DNA of 64,000 nt, taken from Hyphomicrobiales bacterium (GTDB lineage: Bacteria; Pseudomonadota; Alphaproteobacteria; Rickettsiales; JACKKO01). The stretch is taken from contig JACKKO010000003.1 in the NCBI GenBank assembly GCA_024236395.1, positions 104,859-168,858 of the forward strand, in the 5' to 3' direction. Both the position numbers and the translations under genes were made by a program. The notes below the pieces were generated by a model. That model did no database searches. It saw nothing but the letters and a program-made list of their open reading frames with translations, and was not told where the DNA came from. Numbering within the stretch: position 1 is the stretch's first letter; each line of letters begins with the position of its first letter. Positions 36,711 to 46,382 of this stretch are shown one piece after another.

Positions 36711-37993
36711 TGCTCAAGGATAAAGATCGCATTTTCGTGAATCTTTATGGCCTGCAAGGGGCAGACCTCGCTTCCGCTAAGAAGCGTGGGGACTGGAATA
36801 ATACGCAGGAGTTGCTGGGCAAAGAGCGCGCCTGGTTGATTGAACAGGTGAAAGAGTCCGGTCTGCGTGGCCGCGGCGGGGCAGGGTTTTCCACGGGGAT
36901 GAAATGGTCCTTCATGCCGAGGGAGCGGATTCCGGGCAAGCCATCTTATCTGGTGGTGAATGCTGACGAAAGCGAGCCGGGGACGTGTAAAGACCGTGAA
37001 ATCCTGCGTAACGAACCGCATAAGTTGTTGGAGGGTGCGCTGATCGCCGGCTATGCGATGAATGCCGTGGCGGCCTATATCTATATTCGCGGTGAGTATT
37101 ATTACGAAGCCTCTGCCATCCAGAAAGCCATTGATGAGGCTTATAAAGCGGGGCTGTTGGGTAAGGATGCCTGTGGTTCCGGCTATGACTTTGATATCTA
37201 CCTGCATCGTGGGGCTGGTGCCTATATCTGTGGGGAAGAAACCGCGATGCTGGAAAGCCTGGAAGGGAACAAAGGTCAGCCGCGCCTGAAGCCGCCGTTT
37301 CCGGCAAATGCCGGGCTGTATGGTTGCCCAACCACGGTGAATAATGTAGAGACCATTGCCGTTGTCCCCACCATTCTGCGTCGCGGGGCCAAGTGGTTTA
37401 CCGGGCTGGGCAAGCCAAACAATACCGGTACAAAAATTTTCTCTATCTCCGGGCATGTGAATAATCCATGCAATGTGGAAGAAGAGATGGGGATTACCTT
37501 ACATGAGCTGATCAATAAGCATGCCGGTGGTGTGCGTGGCGGCTGGGACAATCTGCTGGCGGTGATCCCAGGCGGGTCTTCCGTGCCGCTTCTGCCAAAA
37601 TCGATCTGTGACTCTATTACCATGGATTTTGATAGCTTACGTGAAGTCAAATCGGGTCTGGGGACGGCGGCGGTGATCGTGATGGATAAATCCACAGACG
37701 TGATTGAGGCGATTTGCCGCCTGAGCCATTTCTATATGCACGAATCCTGTGGGCAATGTACCCCGTGTCGTGAAGGTACTGGCTGGATGTGGCGCGTGAT
37801 GCAACGTCTGGTGAAGGGTGAGGCGGAGAAACATGAAATTGACGACCTGCTGGAAGTGACCACGCAGATTGAAGGCCATACGATATGTGCGCTGGGCGAT
37901 GCCGCCGCCTGGCCGATCCAGGGGCTGATCCGGCATTTCCGCGAGGAAATTGAAGCGCGCATTGAACAACATCAGAAGCAGAGGGCGGCGTGA
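36710..37993 (+). CDS. nuoF: NADH-quinone oxidoreductase subunit F
   Basis: The 427-residue 51 kDa subunit binds NADH, FMN and a 4Fe-4S cluster. Glycine-rich nucleotide site: G-L-R-G-R-G-G-A-G-F. FMN site: N-A-D-E-S-E-P-G-T-C-K-D-R. Cluster ligands: S-C-G-Q-C-T-P-C-R-E-G and the later C-A-L-G-D. It overlaps the next ORF by 4 bases (GTGA). Confidence 0.97.
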   Translation: MLKDKDRIFVNLYGLQGADLASAKKRGDWNNTQELLGKERAWLIEQVKESGLRGRGGAGFSTGMKWSFMPRERIPGKPSYLVVNADESEPGTCKDREILRNEPHKLLEGALIAGYAMNAVAAYIYIRGEYYYEASAIQKAIDEAYKAGLLGKDACGSGYDFDIYLHRGAGAYICGEETAMLESLEGNKGQPRLKPPFPANAGLYGCPTTVNNVETIAVVPTILRRGAKWFTGLGKPNNTGTKIFSISGHVNNPCNVEEEMGITLHELINKHAGGVRGGWDNLLAVIPGGSSVPLLPKSICDSITMDFDSLREVKSGLGTAAVIVMDKSTDVIEAICRLSHFYMHESCGQCTPCREGTGWMWRVMQRLVKGEAEKHEIDDLLEVTTQIEGHTICALGDAAAWPIQGLIRHFREEIEARIEQHQKQRAA

Positions 37994-38415
37994 GTGTGGG
38001 GTATGAATATTTTCCAGAAAGCCTTGCCTATCTCTATAAGAGTGGGGATATGCAGAGGTATATCTCAGAGGCATTACAACGTTTTGGTAAAGGAGATGGT
38101 AACGCGCACGTACTTAGTAATACTAAGTGGGAATTTCAGGCTAACCTTGATTTAGATGATACAGGTGATACATCGTATAAATCACCAATCTTCAGTGAGG
38201 AAGATATGCTTAAGGTGGTTGCTACAACTATTAACCAACATTTGAATCAAGGTAAGAAGATTGTAATTAGGCGAATAGAGAAAGTTAATAAGGACAGTGG
38301 GTATCAGTTAGTGCTTTCGGCTGCCTCAATGAGAGCGTTAAAGGGTGTGTGTCCAAGTATACAACTTGGTACGATGCAAGTTGAAGCTGGCCGACCGGGG
38401 AAATTATTTAGATGA
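37990..38415 (+). CDS. Orphan soluble protein between nuoF and nuoG
   Basis: A GTG at 37990 shares bases with the nuoF stop (GTGA), and its TGA stop shares bases with the nuoG ATG (ATGA). The 141-residue gene is thus fitted on both sides for coupled translation. The product is hydrophilic, without signal or membrane segments. It has Y-E-Y-F-P-E-S-L-A-Y-L near the start, an acidic middle (D-L-D-D-T-G-D-T) and a basic stretch K-K-I-V-I-R-R-I-E-K. I recognise no family. The DNA is visibly AT-richer than nuoF and nuoG, which suggests later insertion. A complex I function is unproven. Confidence 0.7.
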   Translation: MSVGYEYFPESLAYLYKSGDMQRYISEALQRFGKGDGNAHVLSNTKWEFQANLDLDDTGDTSYKSPIFSEEDMLKVVATTINQHLNQGKKIVIRRIEKVNKDSGYQLVLSAASMRALKGVCPSIQLGTMQVEAGRPGKLFR

Positions 38416-40496
38416 GCGAGCAAAATACCATTAAACTCACGATTAACGGGCAGGAAGTCACTGCACCGAAGGGTGTTACGGTATTGCAGGCGTGTGAGCA
38501 GGTGGGCATTGAAATCCCGCGTTTCTGCTATCACGACCGGCTGAAAATTGCCGGGAACTGCCGTATGTGTCTGGTGCAGATTGAAGGCGGGCCACCCAAG
38601 CCTGCGGCATCCTGCGCGATGCCGGCGGCCGAAGGCATGGTGGTGCATACCGATTCGCCGATGGTGAAGAAGGCACGCGAAGGCGTAATGGAGTTCCTGC
38701 TGATTAACCACCCGCTGGATTGCCCGATTTGCGATCAGGGCGGGGAGTGTGATTTGCAGGATCAGGCGATGGCCTATGGCCGTGGCAGCAACCGCTTCCA
38801 TGAAAATAAACGCGCGGTTAAAGAAAAGAACATGGGGCCGCTCATTAAAACACAGATGACGCGTTGCATCCATTGTACGCGCTGTGTCCGTTTCTCGGAG
38901 GAGATTGCCGGGGTGGAAGAAATTGGCGCGGTGGGTCGCGGTGAGCATATGGAAATCACCACCTATTTGGAGCAGGCCGTTACCTCGGAGCTTTCCGGCA
39001 ACGTGATTGATCTCTGCCCGGTGGGGGCACTGACGTCTAAGCCCTATGCCTTTACGGCGCGGAGTTGGGAACTGCGCAAAACGGAAACGATAGATGTGCT
39101 GGACGCTGTTGGCTGTAATATTCGCGTGGATAGCCGTGGCCGCGAGGTGATGCGCGTTCTGCCACGCCTGAACGAAGAGATCAATGAGGAATGGATTTCC
39201 GATAAGACGCGTTTCGCCTGTGATGGCCTGAAAGCGCAGCGTCTGGATCGCCCGTATGTGCGGAAAGCTGGCAAGCTGCAGCCTGTTAGCTGGGACGAGG
39301 CGATCAGCACGATTGCCGCCCGCTGGAAGGATCTGGAGCCGACGAAGATTGCCGCCATTGCTGGTGATCTGGCTGATCTGGAATCCATGTGGATGTTGAA
39401 GCAGGTGATGAAAGAAATCGGTAGCCCGCATCTGGATTGCCGTCAGGATGGTGTGGCGCTGGAGGGGAAAGTGCGTGCCGCGCACCTGTTTAATACCACG
39501 ATTGCCGGGATCGAGCAGGCTGATGCCTGCCTGATTATAGGAACGAATCCACGTCTGGAAGCACCACTGGTCAATGCGCGTCTACGCAAGCGTTCGCGGA
39601 TGGGGGCGTTTCCGGTGGGTGTGATTGGTCCGGAAATAGATTTAACCTATAACATTAATAATCTAGGAAATAATATTGATATTATAGATGATATTATTTC
39701 CGGAAAATCGGAATTCTCCAAAGTGCTGGCCGATGCCAAACAGCCCATGATTATCGTGGGCTATGGTGTGCTGACACGCCCGGATGCCGCGGCAATTCAG
39801 CAGAAATTGTACACGCTGTGTGAAAAATACGGTGTCGTGACCAAGGAATGGAACGGGTACAATGTCCTGCATAAGGTGGCTTCTCGCGTGGGTGGGCTGG
39901 AGATTGGCTTTGTGCCGGCCAGTAAGGGCAAGGATGTCGCCGGTATTCTGGCGGCGGCCAAGCGCGGCACGATCGAATCGGTGTTCCTGCTGGGAGCGGA
40001 TGAGATTGATATGAAGCCGCTGGCCGATGCGTTTGTGGTGTATCAGGGGCATCATGGCGATGCCGGTGCCCATGCGGCGGATGTAATTTTGCCCGGTGCC
40101 GCCTATACTGAAAAAGATGCGACCTATGTCAACCTGGAAGGTCGTGCCCAACGCGCAGTGCGGGCTGTCTTCCCGCCGGGTGAGGCGAAGGATGACCGTG
40201 AAATTCTGGCACTGTTGGCGCAGGCGCTGGGGCAACGCCCGGCCACGTCGCTGGATGCGGTGCGTGCCGAAATCGCAAAGGCTGTCCCCACTATTGCAGA
40301 AATTGATGTGATCGTGCCAGCAAAATGGGAAGCGTTTGGTAAGGAAGGGGAAATGGATGCGAAATCCCCCATCAAAGAAACGCTGAAGAATTTCTATATG
40401 ACTGACCCGATTAGTCGTGCCTCGCGCACCATGGCTGAATGCGTGGATAGCCTGGCCAAAGCGACGGGCAAAAAAGGCAAGAAGGAGGCAGCGTAA
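38412..40496 (+). CDS. nuoG: NADH-quinone oxidoreductase subunit G
   Basis: The 694-residue 75 kDa subunit carries the N-terminal iron-sulfur relay. A ferredoxin-like 2Fe-2S site (F-C-Y-H ... C-R-M-C-L-V), a His-Cys 4Fe-4S region (H-P-L-D-C-P-I-C-D-Q-G-G-E-C) and a further set (R-C-I-H-C-T-R-C-V-R-F) are seen in order in the first ~170 residues. A molybdopterin-oxidoreductase-like domain without cofactor function follows. The start overlaps the preceding orphan gene and the stop overlaps nuoH. Confidence 0.97.
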   Translation: MSEQNTIKLTINGQEVTAPKGVTVLQACEQVGIEIPRFCYHDRLKIAGNCRMCLVQIEGGPPKPAASCAMPAAEGMVVHTDSPMVKKAREGVMEFLLINHPLDCPICDQGGECDLQDQAMAYGRGSNRFHENKRAVKEKNMGPLIKTQMTRCIHCTRCVRFSEEIAGVEEIGAVGRGEHMEITTYLEQAVTSELSGNVIDLCPVGALTSKPYAFTARSWELRKTETIDVLDAVGCNIRVDSRGREVMRVLPRLNEEINEEWISDKTRFACDGLKAQRLDRPYVRKAGKLQPVSWDEAISTIAARWKDLEPTKIAAIAGDLADLESMWMLKQVMKEIGSPHLDCRQDGVALEGKVRAAHLFNTTIAGIEQADACLIIGTNPRLEAPLVNARLRKRSRMGAFPVGVIGPEIDLTYNINNLGNNIDIIDDIISGKSEFSKVLADAKQPMIIVGYGVLTRPDAAAIQQKLYTLCEKYGVVTKEWNGYNVLHKVASRVGGLEIGFVPASKGKDVAGILAAAKRGTIESVFLLGADEIDMKPLADAFVVYQGHHGDAGAHAADVILPGAAYTEKDATYVNLEGRAQRAVRAVFPPGEAKDDREILALLAQALGQRPATSLDAVRAEIAKAVPTIAEIDVIVPAKWEAFGKEGEMDAKSPIKETLKNFYMTDPISRASRTMAECVDSLAKATGKKGKKEAA

Positions 40497-41515
40497 TGCA
40501 GGAAATCTTGCTGCACTATCTCCTCCCGCTGCTGTGGATTGTCGGCAAGATTCTGCTGATCGTGGTGCCGCTGCTGGTGATTGTGGCGCTGCTGACACTG
40601 GCCGAACGTAAGGTGATTGCTTATATGCAGCTGCGCCGTGGGCCGAATGTCACCGGGCCTTTTGGCCTGCTGCAGCCCTTTGCCGACGGTGTAAAATTGA
40701 TGCTGAAAGAGGTGGTGATTCCCACCCGGGCGAACCCGATTTTGTTCCTGCTGGCCCCGGTGATTACTTTTACCTTGGCGATGATTGGCTGGGCGGTGAT
40801 CCCCTTTGGCGAAGGATTAGTGATTGCGGATATTAATGTAGGCGTGCTGTATCTCTTTGCGATTTCCTCGCTGGGAGTCTACGGCGTAATTATTGCCGGG
40901 TGGGCGAGTAACTCGAATTACGCGTTCCTGGGGGCAATTCGCTCGGCGGCGCAGATGGTTTCCTATGAAGTCTCCATTGGCTTTGTGGTGATTACCGTGC
41001 TGCTGGTCGTCGGTTCGCTGAACCTGACCGATATTGTGCTGGCGCAGCAGGGTGGCTGGTTTGTATTTTCTGGCCTGTTCCCAATGTTTATCCTCTTCTT
41101 TATCTCTGTGCTGGCGGAAACCAACCGTCACCCGTTCGACCTGCCGGAGGCCGAGGCCGAGCTGGTGGCCGGGTTTAACGTGGAATATTCCTCTATGGCA
41201 TTTGCGCTATTCTTCCTGGGGGAATATGCCAACATGGTGCTGATGTCTGGCATGACGACGATCCTGTTCCTGGGGGGGTGGTTGCCGCCGCTGGATATTC
41301 CGTTGTTCCATGCCGTGCCGGGGATTGTCTGGTTTGCACTGAAGGTATGCTTCCTGCTGTTCTGCTTCCTGTGGGTACGGGCAACCTTCCCGCGGTACCG
41401 TTATGACCAGCTGATGCGGCTGGGGTGGAAGGTGTTTCTGCCGCTTTCGCTGCTTTGGGTGGTGTTAACGGCCGGGTACCTGGTCGCCTTCGATAAACTT
41501 CCGGGAGGGATGTAA
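40496..41515 (+). CDS. nuoH: NADH-quinone oxidoreductase subunit H
   Basis: The 339-residue membrane subunit with about eight helices forms the quinone channel next to NuoB and NuoD. Conserved blocks: A-E-R-K-V-I-A-Y-M-Q-L-R-R-G-P-N, G-L-L-Q-P-F-A-D-G-V-K-L and the E-T-N-R-H-P-F-D-L-P-E-A-E-A-E-L loop with its acidic residues. Its ATG overlaps the nuoG stop. Confidence 0.97.
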   Translation: MQEILLHYLLPLLWIVGKILLIVVPLLVIVALLTLAERKVIAYMQLRRGPNVTGPFGLLQPFADGVKLMLKEVVIPTRANPILFLLAPVITFTLAMIGWAVIPFGEGLVIADINVGVLYLFAISSLGVYGVIIAGWASNSNYAFLGAIRSAAQMVSYEVSIGFVVITVLLVVGSLNLTDIVLAQQGGWFVFSGLFPMFILFFISVLAETNRHPFDLPEAEAELVAGFNVEYSSMAFALFFLGEYANMVLMSGMTTILFLGGWLPPLDIPLFHAVPGIVWFALKVCFLLFCFLWVRATFPRYRYDQLMRLGWKVFLPLSLLWVVLTAGYLVAFDKLPGGM

Positions 41516-41516
41516 G

Positions 41517-42005
41517 ATGCCACTACTGGACAAAACCGCGCGCTCACTACTATTGACGGAACTGGTTTCCGGCATGATGCTGACGTTTAAATACATGTTC
41601 CGCAAAAAGGTGACGATCAATTATCCCTACGAAAAGGGACCGATTAGTCCGCGTTTCCGTGGGGAGCACGCGCTGCGTCGCTACCCGAACGGGGAGGAGC
41701 GCTGCATTGCCTGTAAATTATGCGAGGCGATTTGCCCGGCACAGGCGATCACGATCGAGGCTGAGCCGCGCGATGATGGCAGCCGCCGTACGACGCGCTA
41801 TGATATTGATATGACGAAGTGTATTTACTGCGGGTTTTGTCAGGAGGCTTGCCCGGTGGATGCGATCGTGGAAGGGCCGAATTTTGAGTTCGCTGCCGAA
41901 GACCGTTCGGAGCTGTTGTATAATAAAGACAAGCTGCTGGCGAACGGTGAACGTTGGGAACGTGAAATTGCAGCGAATATTGAAGCAGATGCGGGGTATC
42001 GTTAA
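41517..42005 (+). CDS. nuoI: NADH-quinone oxidoreductase subunit I
   Basis: The 162-residue subunit has two ferredoxin-type 4Fe-4S motifs: C-I-A-C-K-L-C-E-A-I-C-P and C-I-Y-C-G-F-C-Q-E-A-C-P. They carry clusters N6a and N6b. An amphipathic N-terminus with R-G-E-H-A-L-R-R-Y-P contacts the membrane arm. It is 1 base after nuoH. Confidence 0.97.
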   Translation: MPLLDKTARSLLLTELVSGMMLTFKYMFRKKVTINYPYEKGPISPRFRGEHALRRYPNGEERCIACKLCEAICPAQAITIEAEPRDDGSRRTTRYDIDMTKCIYCGFCQEACPVDAIVEGPNFEFAAEDRSELLYNKDKLLANGERWEREIAANIEADAGYR

Positions 42006-42008
42006 GCT

Positions 42009-42614
42009 ATGACATTACCGGTATTATTCTTTTATCTGTTTGCAGCTGTCACCGTATTTTCCGGGGTGATGGTGGTTTCCTCGCGGAACCCGGTGCATGC
42101 GGTGTTGTTTTTGATCCTCGGCTTCTTTAGTGCGGCAGGATTATTTGTTCTGCTGGGGGCGGAACTCATTGCGATGCTGCTGGTGATCGTTTATGTGGGG
42201 GCCGTTGCGGTTTTATTCCTGTTTGTAGTGATGATGCTGGATATCAATATTGCGCGTATGAAAGAGGGCTATATGAAATACCTGCCGGTGGGTGTGCTGG
42301 TGGCATTGGTGCTCTTTACAGAATTATGCTTTGCCGTATACGCCTCCATACGCAAGGTGACATTATTCAGCCTCCCACATGCATCAGAAGGTAGTGTAAC
42401 AAATACCGAGGCACTGGGGAATATCCTGTATACCGATAATATTATGGCGTTCCAGATCGCCGGACTGATTCTGCTGGTGGCGATGATTGGGGCAATCGTG
42501 CTGACATTGCGTCACCGCGAAGGAGTGAAGCGGCAGTCGGCGGATGTGCAGATTCATCGTAAGCCCCGTGATACGGTACGTCTGGTAAAAATTAAACCGG
42601 GGAGTGGTGCCTGA
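42009..42614 (+). CDS. nuoJ: NADH-quinone oxidoreductase subunit J
   Basis: The 201-residue membrane subunit has five helices. The N-terminal pattern with S-R-N-P-V-H-A-V-L-F and L-L-G-A-E-L-I-A-M-L, then V-Y-V-G-A-V-A-V-L-F-L-F-V-V-M-M-L is characteristic. The basic C-terminus is cytoplasmic. It is 3 bases after nuoI and overlaps nuoK by 1 base. Confidence 0.95.
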   Translation: MTLPVLFFYLFAAVTVFSGVMVVSSRNPVHAVLFLILGFFSAAGLFVLLGAELIAMLLVIVYVGAVAVLFLFVVMMLDINIARMKEGYMKYLPVGVLVALVLFTELCFAVYASIRKVTLFSLPHASEGSVTNTEALGNILYTDNIMAFQIAGLILLVAMIGAIVLTLRHREGVKRQSADVQIHRKPRDTVRLVKIKPGSGA

Positions 42615-42937
42615 TGGAAGAGATGCTTCTCAATGTTAGCCTGGTGCACTATCTGGTGGTAGCGGCAATGCTCTTTACGCTGGGGATTTGTGGTATTTTC
42701 CTGAACCGCCGGAATGTAATCGTGATCCTGATGTCGGTGGAATTAATGTTATTGGCGGTGAATATCAATTTTGTGGCCTTCTCGGCCTACCTGAATGATC
42801 TGATGGGGCAGGTTTTCACCGTGTTTATCCTGACGGTAGCTGCGGCAGAAGCTGCGATTGGTCTGGCGATCATCGTGGTGACCTTCCGGAATCGCCTCTC
42901 GATTGAAGTCGATGTAATAAATGAGCTGAAAGGATAA
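42614..42937 (+). CDS. nuoK: NADH-quinone oxidoreductase subunit K
   Basis: The 107-residue subunit has three helices with the two buried glutamates of the proton path (M-S-V-E-L-M-L in helix 2 and A-A-A-E-A-A-I-G in helix 3). Length and the G-I-C-G-I-F-L-N-R-R-N segment are typical of the family. It is followed by nuoL after 2 bases. Confidence 0.95.
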   Translation: MEEMLLNVSLVHYLVVAAMLFTLGICGIFLNRRNVIVILMSVELMLLAVNINFVAFSAYLNDLMGQVFTVFILTVAAAEAAIGLAIIVVTFRNRLSIEVDVINELKG

Positions 42938-42939
42938 AG

Positions 42940-44886
42940 ATGGCTGCTGCAATCGTATTCCTGCCGTTTATTGCTGCGTTGTGGGCGGGGCTTTTCTGCC
43001 GTAGGGTATCGCCGGCGTTTGCGCAGTTTATTACCACGAGCCTGACCATGCTTTCAGCGGTGCTGGCCGGTGTGATGTTCCATAAGGTAGTGATTGCTCA
43101 GCAACCGCAAAGTGTATTCCTGCTGGAATGGATCACTGCGGGGGATCTTTCCGTAGCGTGGAAACTGCGCGTGGATAGTCTAACAGCGGTAATGCTGGTG
43201 GTGGTTACCTGGGTTTCGGCGCTCGTTCATCTCTATTCCGTGGGATATATGAGCCACGATAAGCATCGCCAGCGGTTTATGGCGTACCTCTCGCTGTTTA
43301 CGTTCTTCATGCTGATTCTGGTGACGGCGGATAATTTCCTGCAGCTGTTTGTTGGCTGGGAAGGGGTGGGGCTGTGTTCGTACCTGCTGATTGGCTTCTG
43401 GTATAAGAAATACTCGGCAGATGCGGCGGCCATGAAGGCCTTTGTGGTCAACCGTGTGGGGGATTTTGGGCTGATGCTTGGCATCGCGGCGATCTTCCTG
43501 CTGTTTGGCACGCTGAATTATGATGAAGTGTTCATCCGTGCGGCGGATATGGCTGATAAATCCCTGCATTTCTGGGGAATGGAGATTCATGCGCTGACAC
43601 TGATCTGCATTCTGCTCTTTATTGGCTGTATGGGGAAATCGGCGCAGCTTGGCCTACATACCTGGCTTCCGGATGCGATGGAAGGCCCCACACCGGTATC
43701 GGCATTGATTCATGCCGCAACCATGGTGACCGCCGGGGTGTTTTTGGTCGCGCGTTGTTCGCCGCTGTTTGAACTGGCGCCAGTTGCGCTGACGCTGGTA
43801 ACGATTGTGGGAGCGGCAACCTGCCTGTTTGCGGCAACGGTCGCGGTGACACAGAATGATATTAAAAAAGTGATTGCCTATTCCACCTGTAGCCAGCTGG
43901 GGTATATGTTCTTTGCTTGTGGGGTTTCCGCCTATTCGGCCGGGATATTCCACCTGATGACGCATGGCTTCTTCAAGGCACTGTTGTTCCTGGGGGCGGG
44001 GAGTGTGATTCACGCCATGTCCAATGAGCAGGATATGCAAAAGATGGGCGGCCTGTGGAAGAAGATTCCCTTTACCTACACGATGATGCTGATTGGTACG
44101 CTGGCAATTACGGGTTTCCCACTGCTTTCGGGTTATTTCTCAAAGGATATGATCCTGGAAGCTACCTGGGCAGCCGGGCACCATGGCAATAAAGCCGGGG
44201 CGTTTGCCTACTGGATGGGTATTATTGCCGCCACCTTTACAGCATTTTACTCCTGGCGTTTGATTTTCCTGACATTCCATGGTGAAAGCCGTGCCAGTGC
44301 AGAGGTGCAATCCCATGTGCACGAATCTCCCAAAGTGATGACGATCCCGCTATTCCTGCTTTCACTGGGAGCGGTGTTTGCCGGGGCGGTTGCCGCGAAG
44401 TGGCTGGGGATTGTACATGCTGACCTGGCATTTTGGAATGGCAGTATCGTGATGCTCGGGGCGGAGAATGTCCTGGAAGCCGCGCATCATGTTCCAGGAT
44501 GGGTCAAGTGGTCACCGTTTGCGGTAGGGATGTTTGGTCTGGCGCTGGCCTGGTTATGCTACATTCAGTTTACCTCCATACCGAAGCGTGCAGCGCGTAA
44601 TCTGGCGTTGCTGTATCATGCGATGCTGAATAAATGGTATTTTGATGAACTGTATGATGTGATTTTTGTCCGTCCGGCACGCGGACTGGGGAGCTTTCTA
44701 TGGCAGTTTGGCGATGTACGGCTGATTGACGGGCTGGGGCCGAATGGTTTTGCTGCGGTAAGTCAGGGAGTGGGAGCAATTTTCCGACGGGTGCAAAGCG
44801 GATTTGTTTATCACTATGCCTTTGTAATGATTTTAGCAATTACCGGCTTGCTTAGCTGGTTCTTATATCAGGTTGTGGGAGGATAA
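42940..44886 (+). CDS. nuoL: NADH-quinone oxidoreductase subunit L
   Basis: The 648-residue antiporter-like subunit is the distal proton pump with the lateral helix. It has about 15-16 helices. Conserved: G-W-E-G-V-G-L-C-S-Y-L-L-I-G-F-W with the key glutamate, the K-S-A-Q-L-G-L-H-T-W-L-P-D-A-M-E-G-P-T-P-V block with the lysine, and S-T-C-S-Q-L-G-Y-M. Its stop overlaps the nuoM ATG. Confidence 0.97.
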   Translation: MAAAIVFLPFIAALWAGLFCRRVSPAFAQFITTSLTMLSAVLAGVMFHKVVIAQQPQSVFLLEWITAGDLSVAWKLRVDSLTAVMLVVVTWVSALVHLYSVGYMSHDKHRQRFMAYLSLFTFFMLILVTADNFLQLFVGWEGVGLCSYLLIGFWYKKYSADAAAMKAFVVNRVGDFGLMLGIAAIFLLFGTLNYDEVFIRAADMADKSLHFWGMEIHALTLICILLFIGCMGKSAQLGLHTWLPDAMEGPTPVSALIHAATMVTAGVFLVARCSPLFELAPVALTLVTIVGAATCLFAATVAVTQNDIKKVIAYSTCSQLGYMFFACGVSAYSAGIFHLMTHGFFKALLFLGAGSVIHAMSNEQDMQKMGGLWKKIPFTYTMMLIGTLAITGFPLLSGYFSKDMILEATWAAGHHGNKAGAFAYWMGIIAATFTAFYSWRLIFLTFHGESRASAEVQSHVHESPKVMTIPLFLLSLGAVFAGAVAAKWLGIVHADLAFWNGSIVMLGAENVLEAAHHVPGWVKWSPFAVGMFGLALAWLCYIQFTSIPKRAARNLALLYHAMLNKWYFDELYDVIFVRPARGLGSFLWQFGDVRLIDGLGPNGFAAVSQGVGAIFRRVQSGFVYHYAFVMILAITGLLSWFLYQVVGG

Positions 44887-46379
44887 TGGATACGGGCTTT
44901 CCCTTTCTGAGTGCGACAGTTTTCCTGCCTTTAGTAGGAGCGCTGTTTATCCTGCTTTTCATCCACAAGGGCGAAGATGCCGAGCGCACTTCTATTAATG
45001 CACGTAATGCTGCGTTGTGGGTAACAGTGGCGACCTTCCTGCTTTCACTGATTTTATACTGGCAATTTAATCCGGTGGCGTATGGATTTCAGTTTGAGGA
45101 ACATTTGCAGTGGTTTGAAGGTTATCAGATTGGTTATCATTTAGGGCTGGATGCGATCTCTCTATACCTGGTTCTGCTAACAACCTTCCTGATGCCAATC
45201 TGTATTCTGGCCAGTTGGCGAAATATTAAAACGCAGGTGCGGGAATATATGATCGCGTTTCTGTTGTTGGAAACTTTTGTAATCGGGACATTCGCCGCAC
45301 TGGATTTTGTACTCTTTTATGTATTCTTTGAAGGCTCGTTGATTCCGATGTTCCTGATTATCGGCATCTGGGGCGGTGAAAACCGTGTGTATGCTGCGTT
45401 TAAGTTTTTCCTGTATACGTTGCTTGGTTCGGTCTTGCTTCTGCTGGCACTGCTCTACCTCTATCTCTATGCGGGAACAACGGACATTCCGGCGCTGATG
45501 GCGCTGGCACCGCAGCTGGGGCCACGTATTCAGATGTGGCTGTGGTTGGCGTTCTTTGCTTCCTTCGCGGTGAAGGTGCCGATGTGGCCGGTGCATACTT
45601 GGCTTCCCGATGCACACGTACAGGCGCCAACGGCAGGCTCTGTGATACTGGCAGGGATATTGCTGAAGCTGGGTGGCTATGGCTTCATGCGCTTTTCATT
45701 ACCAATGTTGCCGGATGCGTCTATACATTTTGCACCACTGATATTTTTATTGAGTGCCGTGGCTGTCGTCTATACCTCCTTTGTGGCACTGATGCAGAAG
45801 GATATGAAGAAGCTAATCGCGTATTCTTCGGTGGCGCATATGGGGCTGGTGACGGCAGGGCTATTTGCTTTCAATATACAGGCTGTACAAGGAGCCTATT
45901 TCCAAATGATCAGTCACGGGTTAGTTTCTGCGGCGTTGTTCCTGTGTGTTGGCGTGTTATATGATCGTTTGCACACCAAAGAAATTGCAAAGTTTGGCGG
46001 CTTAACGGAGCGGATGCCGCGTTTTGCTGCCATCTTCATGTTCTTCGTCATGGCGGGAGTAGGGCTGCCGGGGACCAGTGGGTTTGTTGGGGAATTTCTG
46101 GTGATATTGGGTGTCTTCAAGAGCAGTACCATCATTTCTGGTTTGCTGGCAACGGGGTTGGTTCTTGGCGCTGCGTATATGCTCTGGCTGTATTGGCGGG
46201 TGATGTTTGGCGAGATAACGCGGGATGAACTAAAAACAGTTCTGGATATCAGTCGTAGGGAGTTATTGCTTTTTGTACCCATCGTGTTGTTAGTGCTGCT
46301 GATCGGGATATATCCATCGCTGATTCTGAAGCCGCTGGAATTACCGATATCCTTTATCCAGATGCAAATGGGGTTATAG
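44886..46379 (+). CDS. nuoM: NADH-quinone oxidoreductase subunit M
   Basis: The 497-residue antiporter-like proton pump has about 14 helices. Conserved: F-Y-V-F-F-E-G-S-L-I-P-M, K-V-P-M-W-P-V-H-T-W-L-P-D-A-H-V-Q-A-P-T and S-S-V-A-H-M-G-L-V. It follows nuoL directly and precedes nuoN by 3 bases. Confidence 0.97.
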   Translation: MDTGFPFLSATVFLPLVGALFILLFIHKGEDAERTSINARNAALWVTVATFLLSLILYWQFNPVAYGFQFEEHLQWFEGYQIGYHLGLDAISLYLVLLTTFLMPICILASWRNIKTQVREYMIAFLLLETFVIGTFAALDFVLFYVFFEGSLIPMFLIIGIWGGENRVYAAFKFFLYTLLGSVLLLLALLYLYLYAGTTDIPALMALAPQLGPRIQMWLWLAFFASFAVKVPMWPVHTWLPDAHVQAPTAGSVILAGILLKLGGYGFMRFSLPMLPDASIHFAPLIFLLSAVAVVYTSFVALMQKDMKKLIAYSSVAHMGLVTAGLFAFNIQAVQGAYFQMISHGLVSAALFLCVGVLYDRLHTKEIAKFGGLTERMPRFAAIFMFFVMAGVGLPGTSGFVGEFLVILGVFKSSTIISGLLATGLVLGAAYMLWLYWRVMFGEITRDELKTVLDISRRELLLFVPIVLLVLLIGIYPSLILKPLELPISFIQMQMGL

Positions 46380-46382
46380 TTC

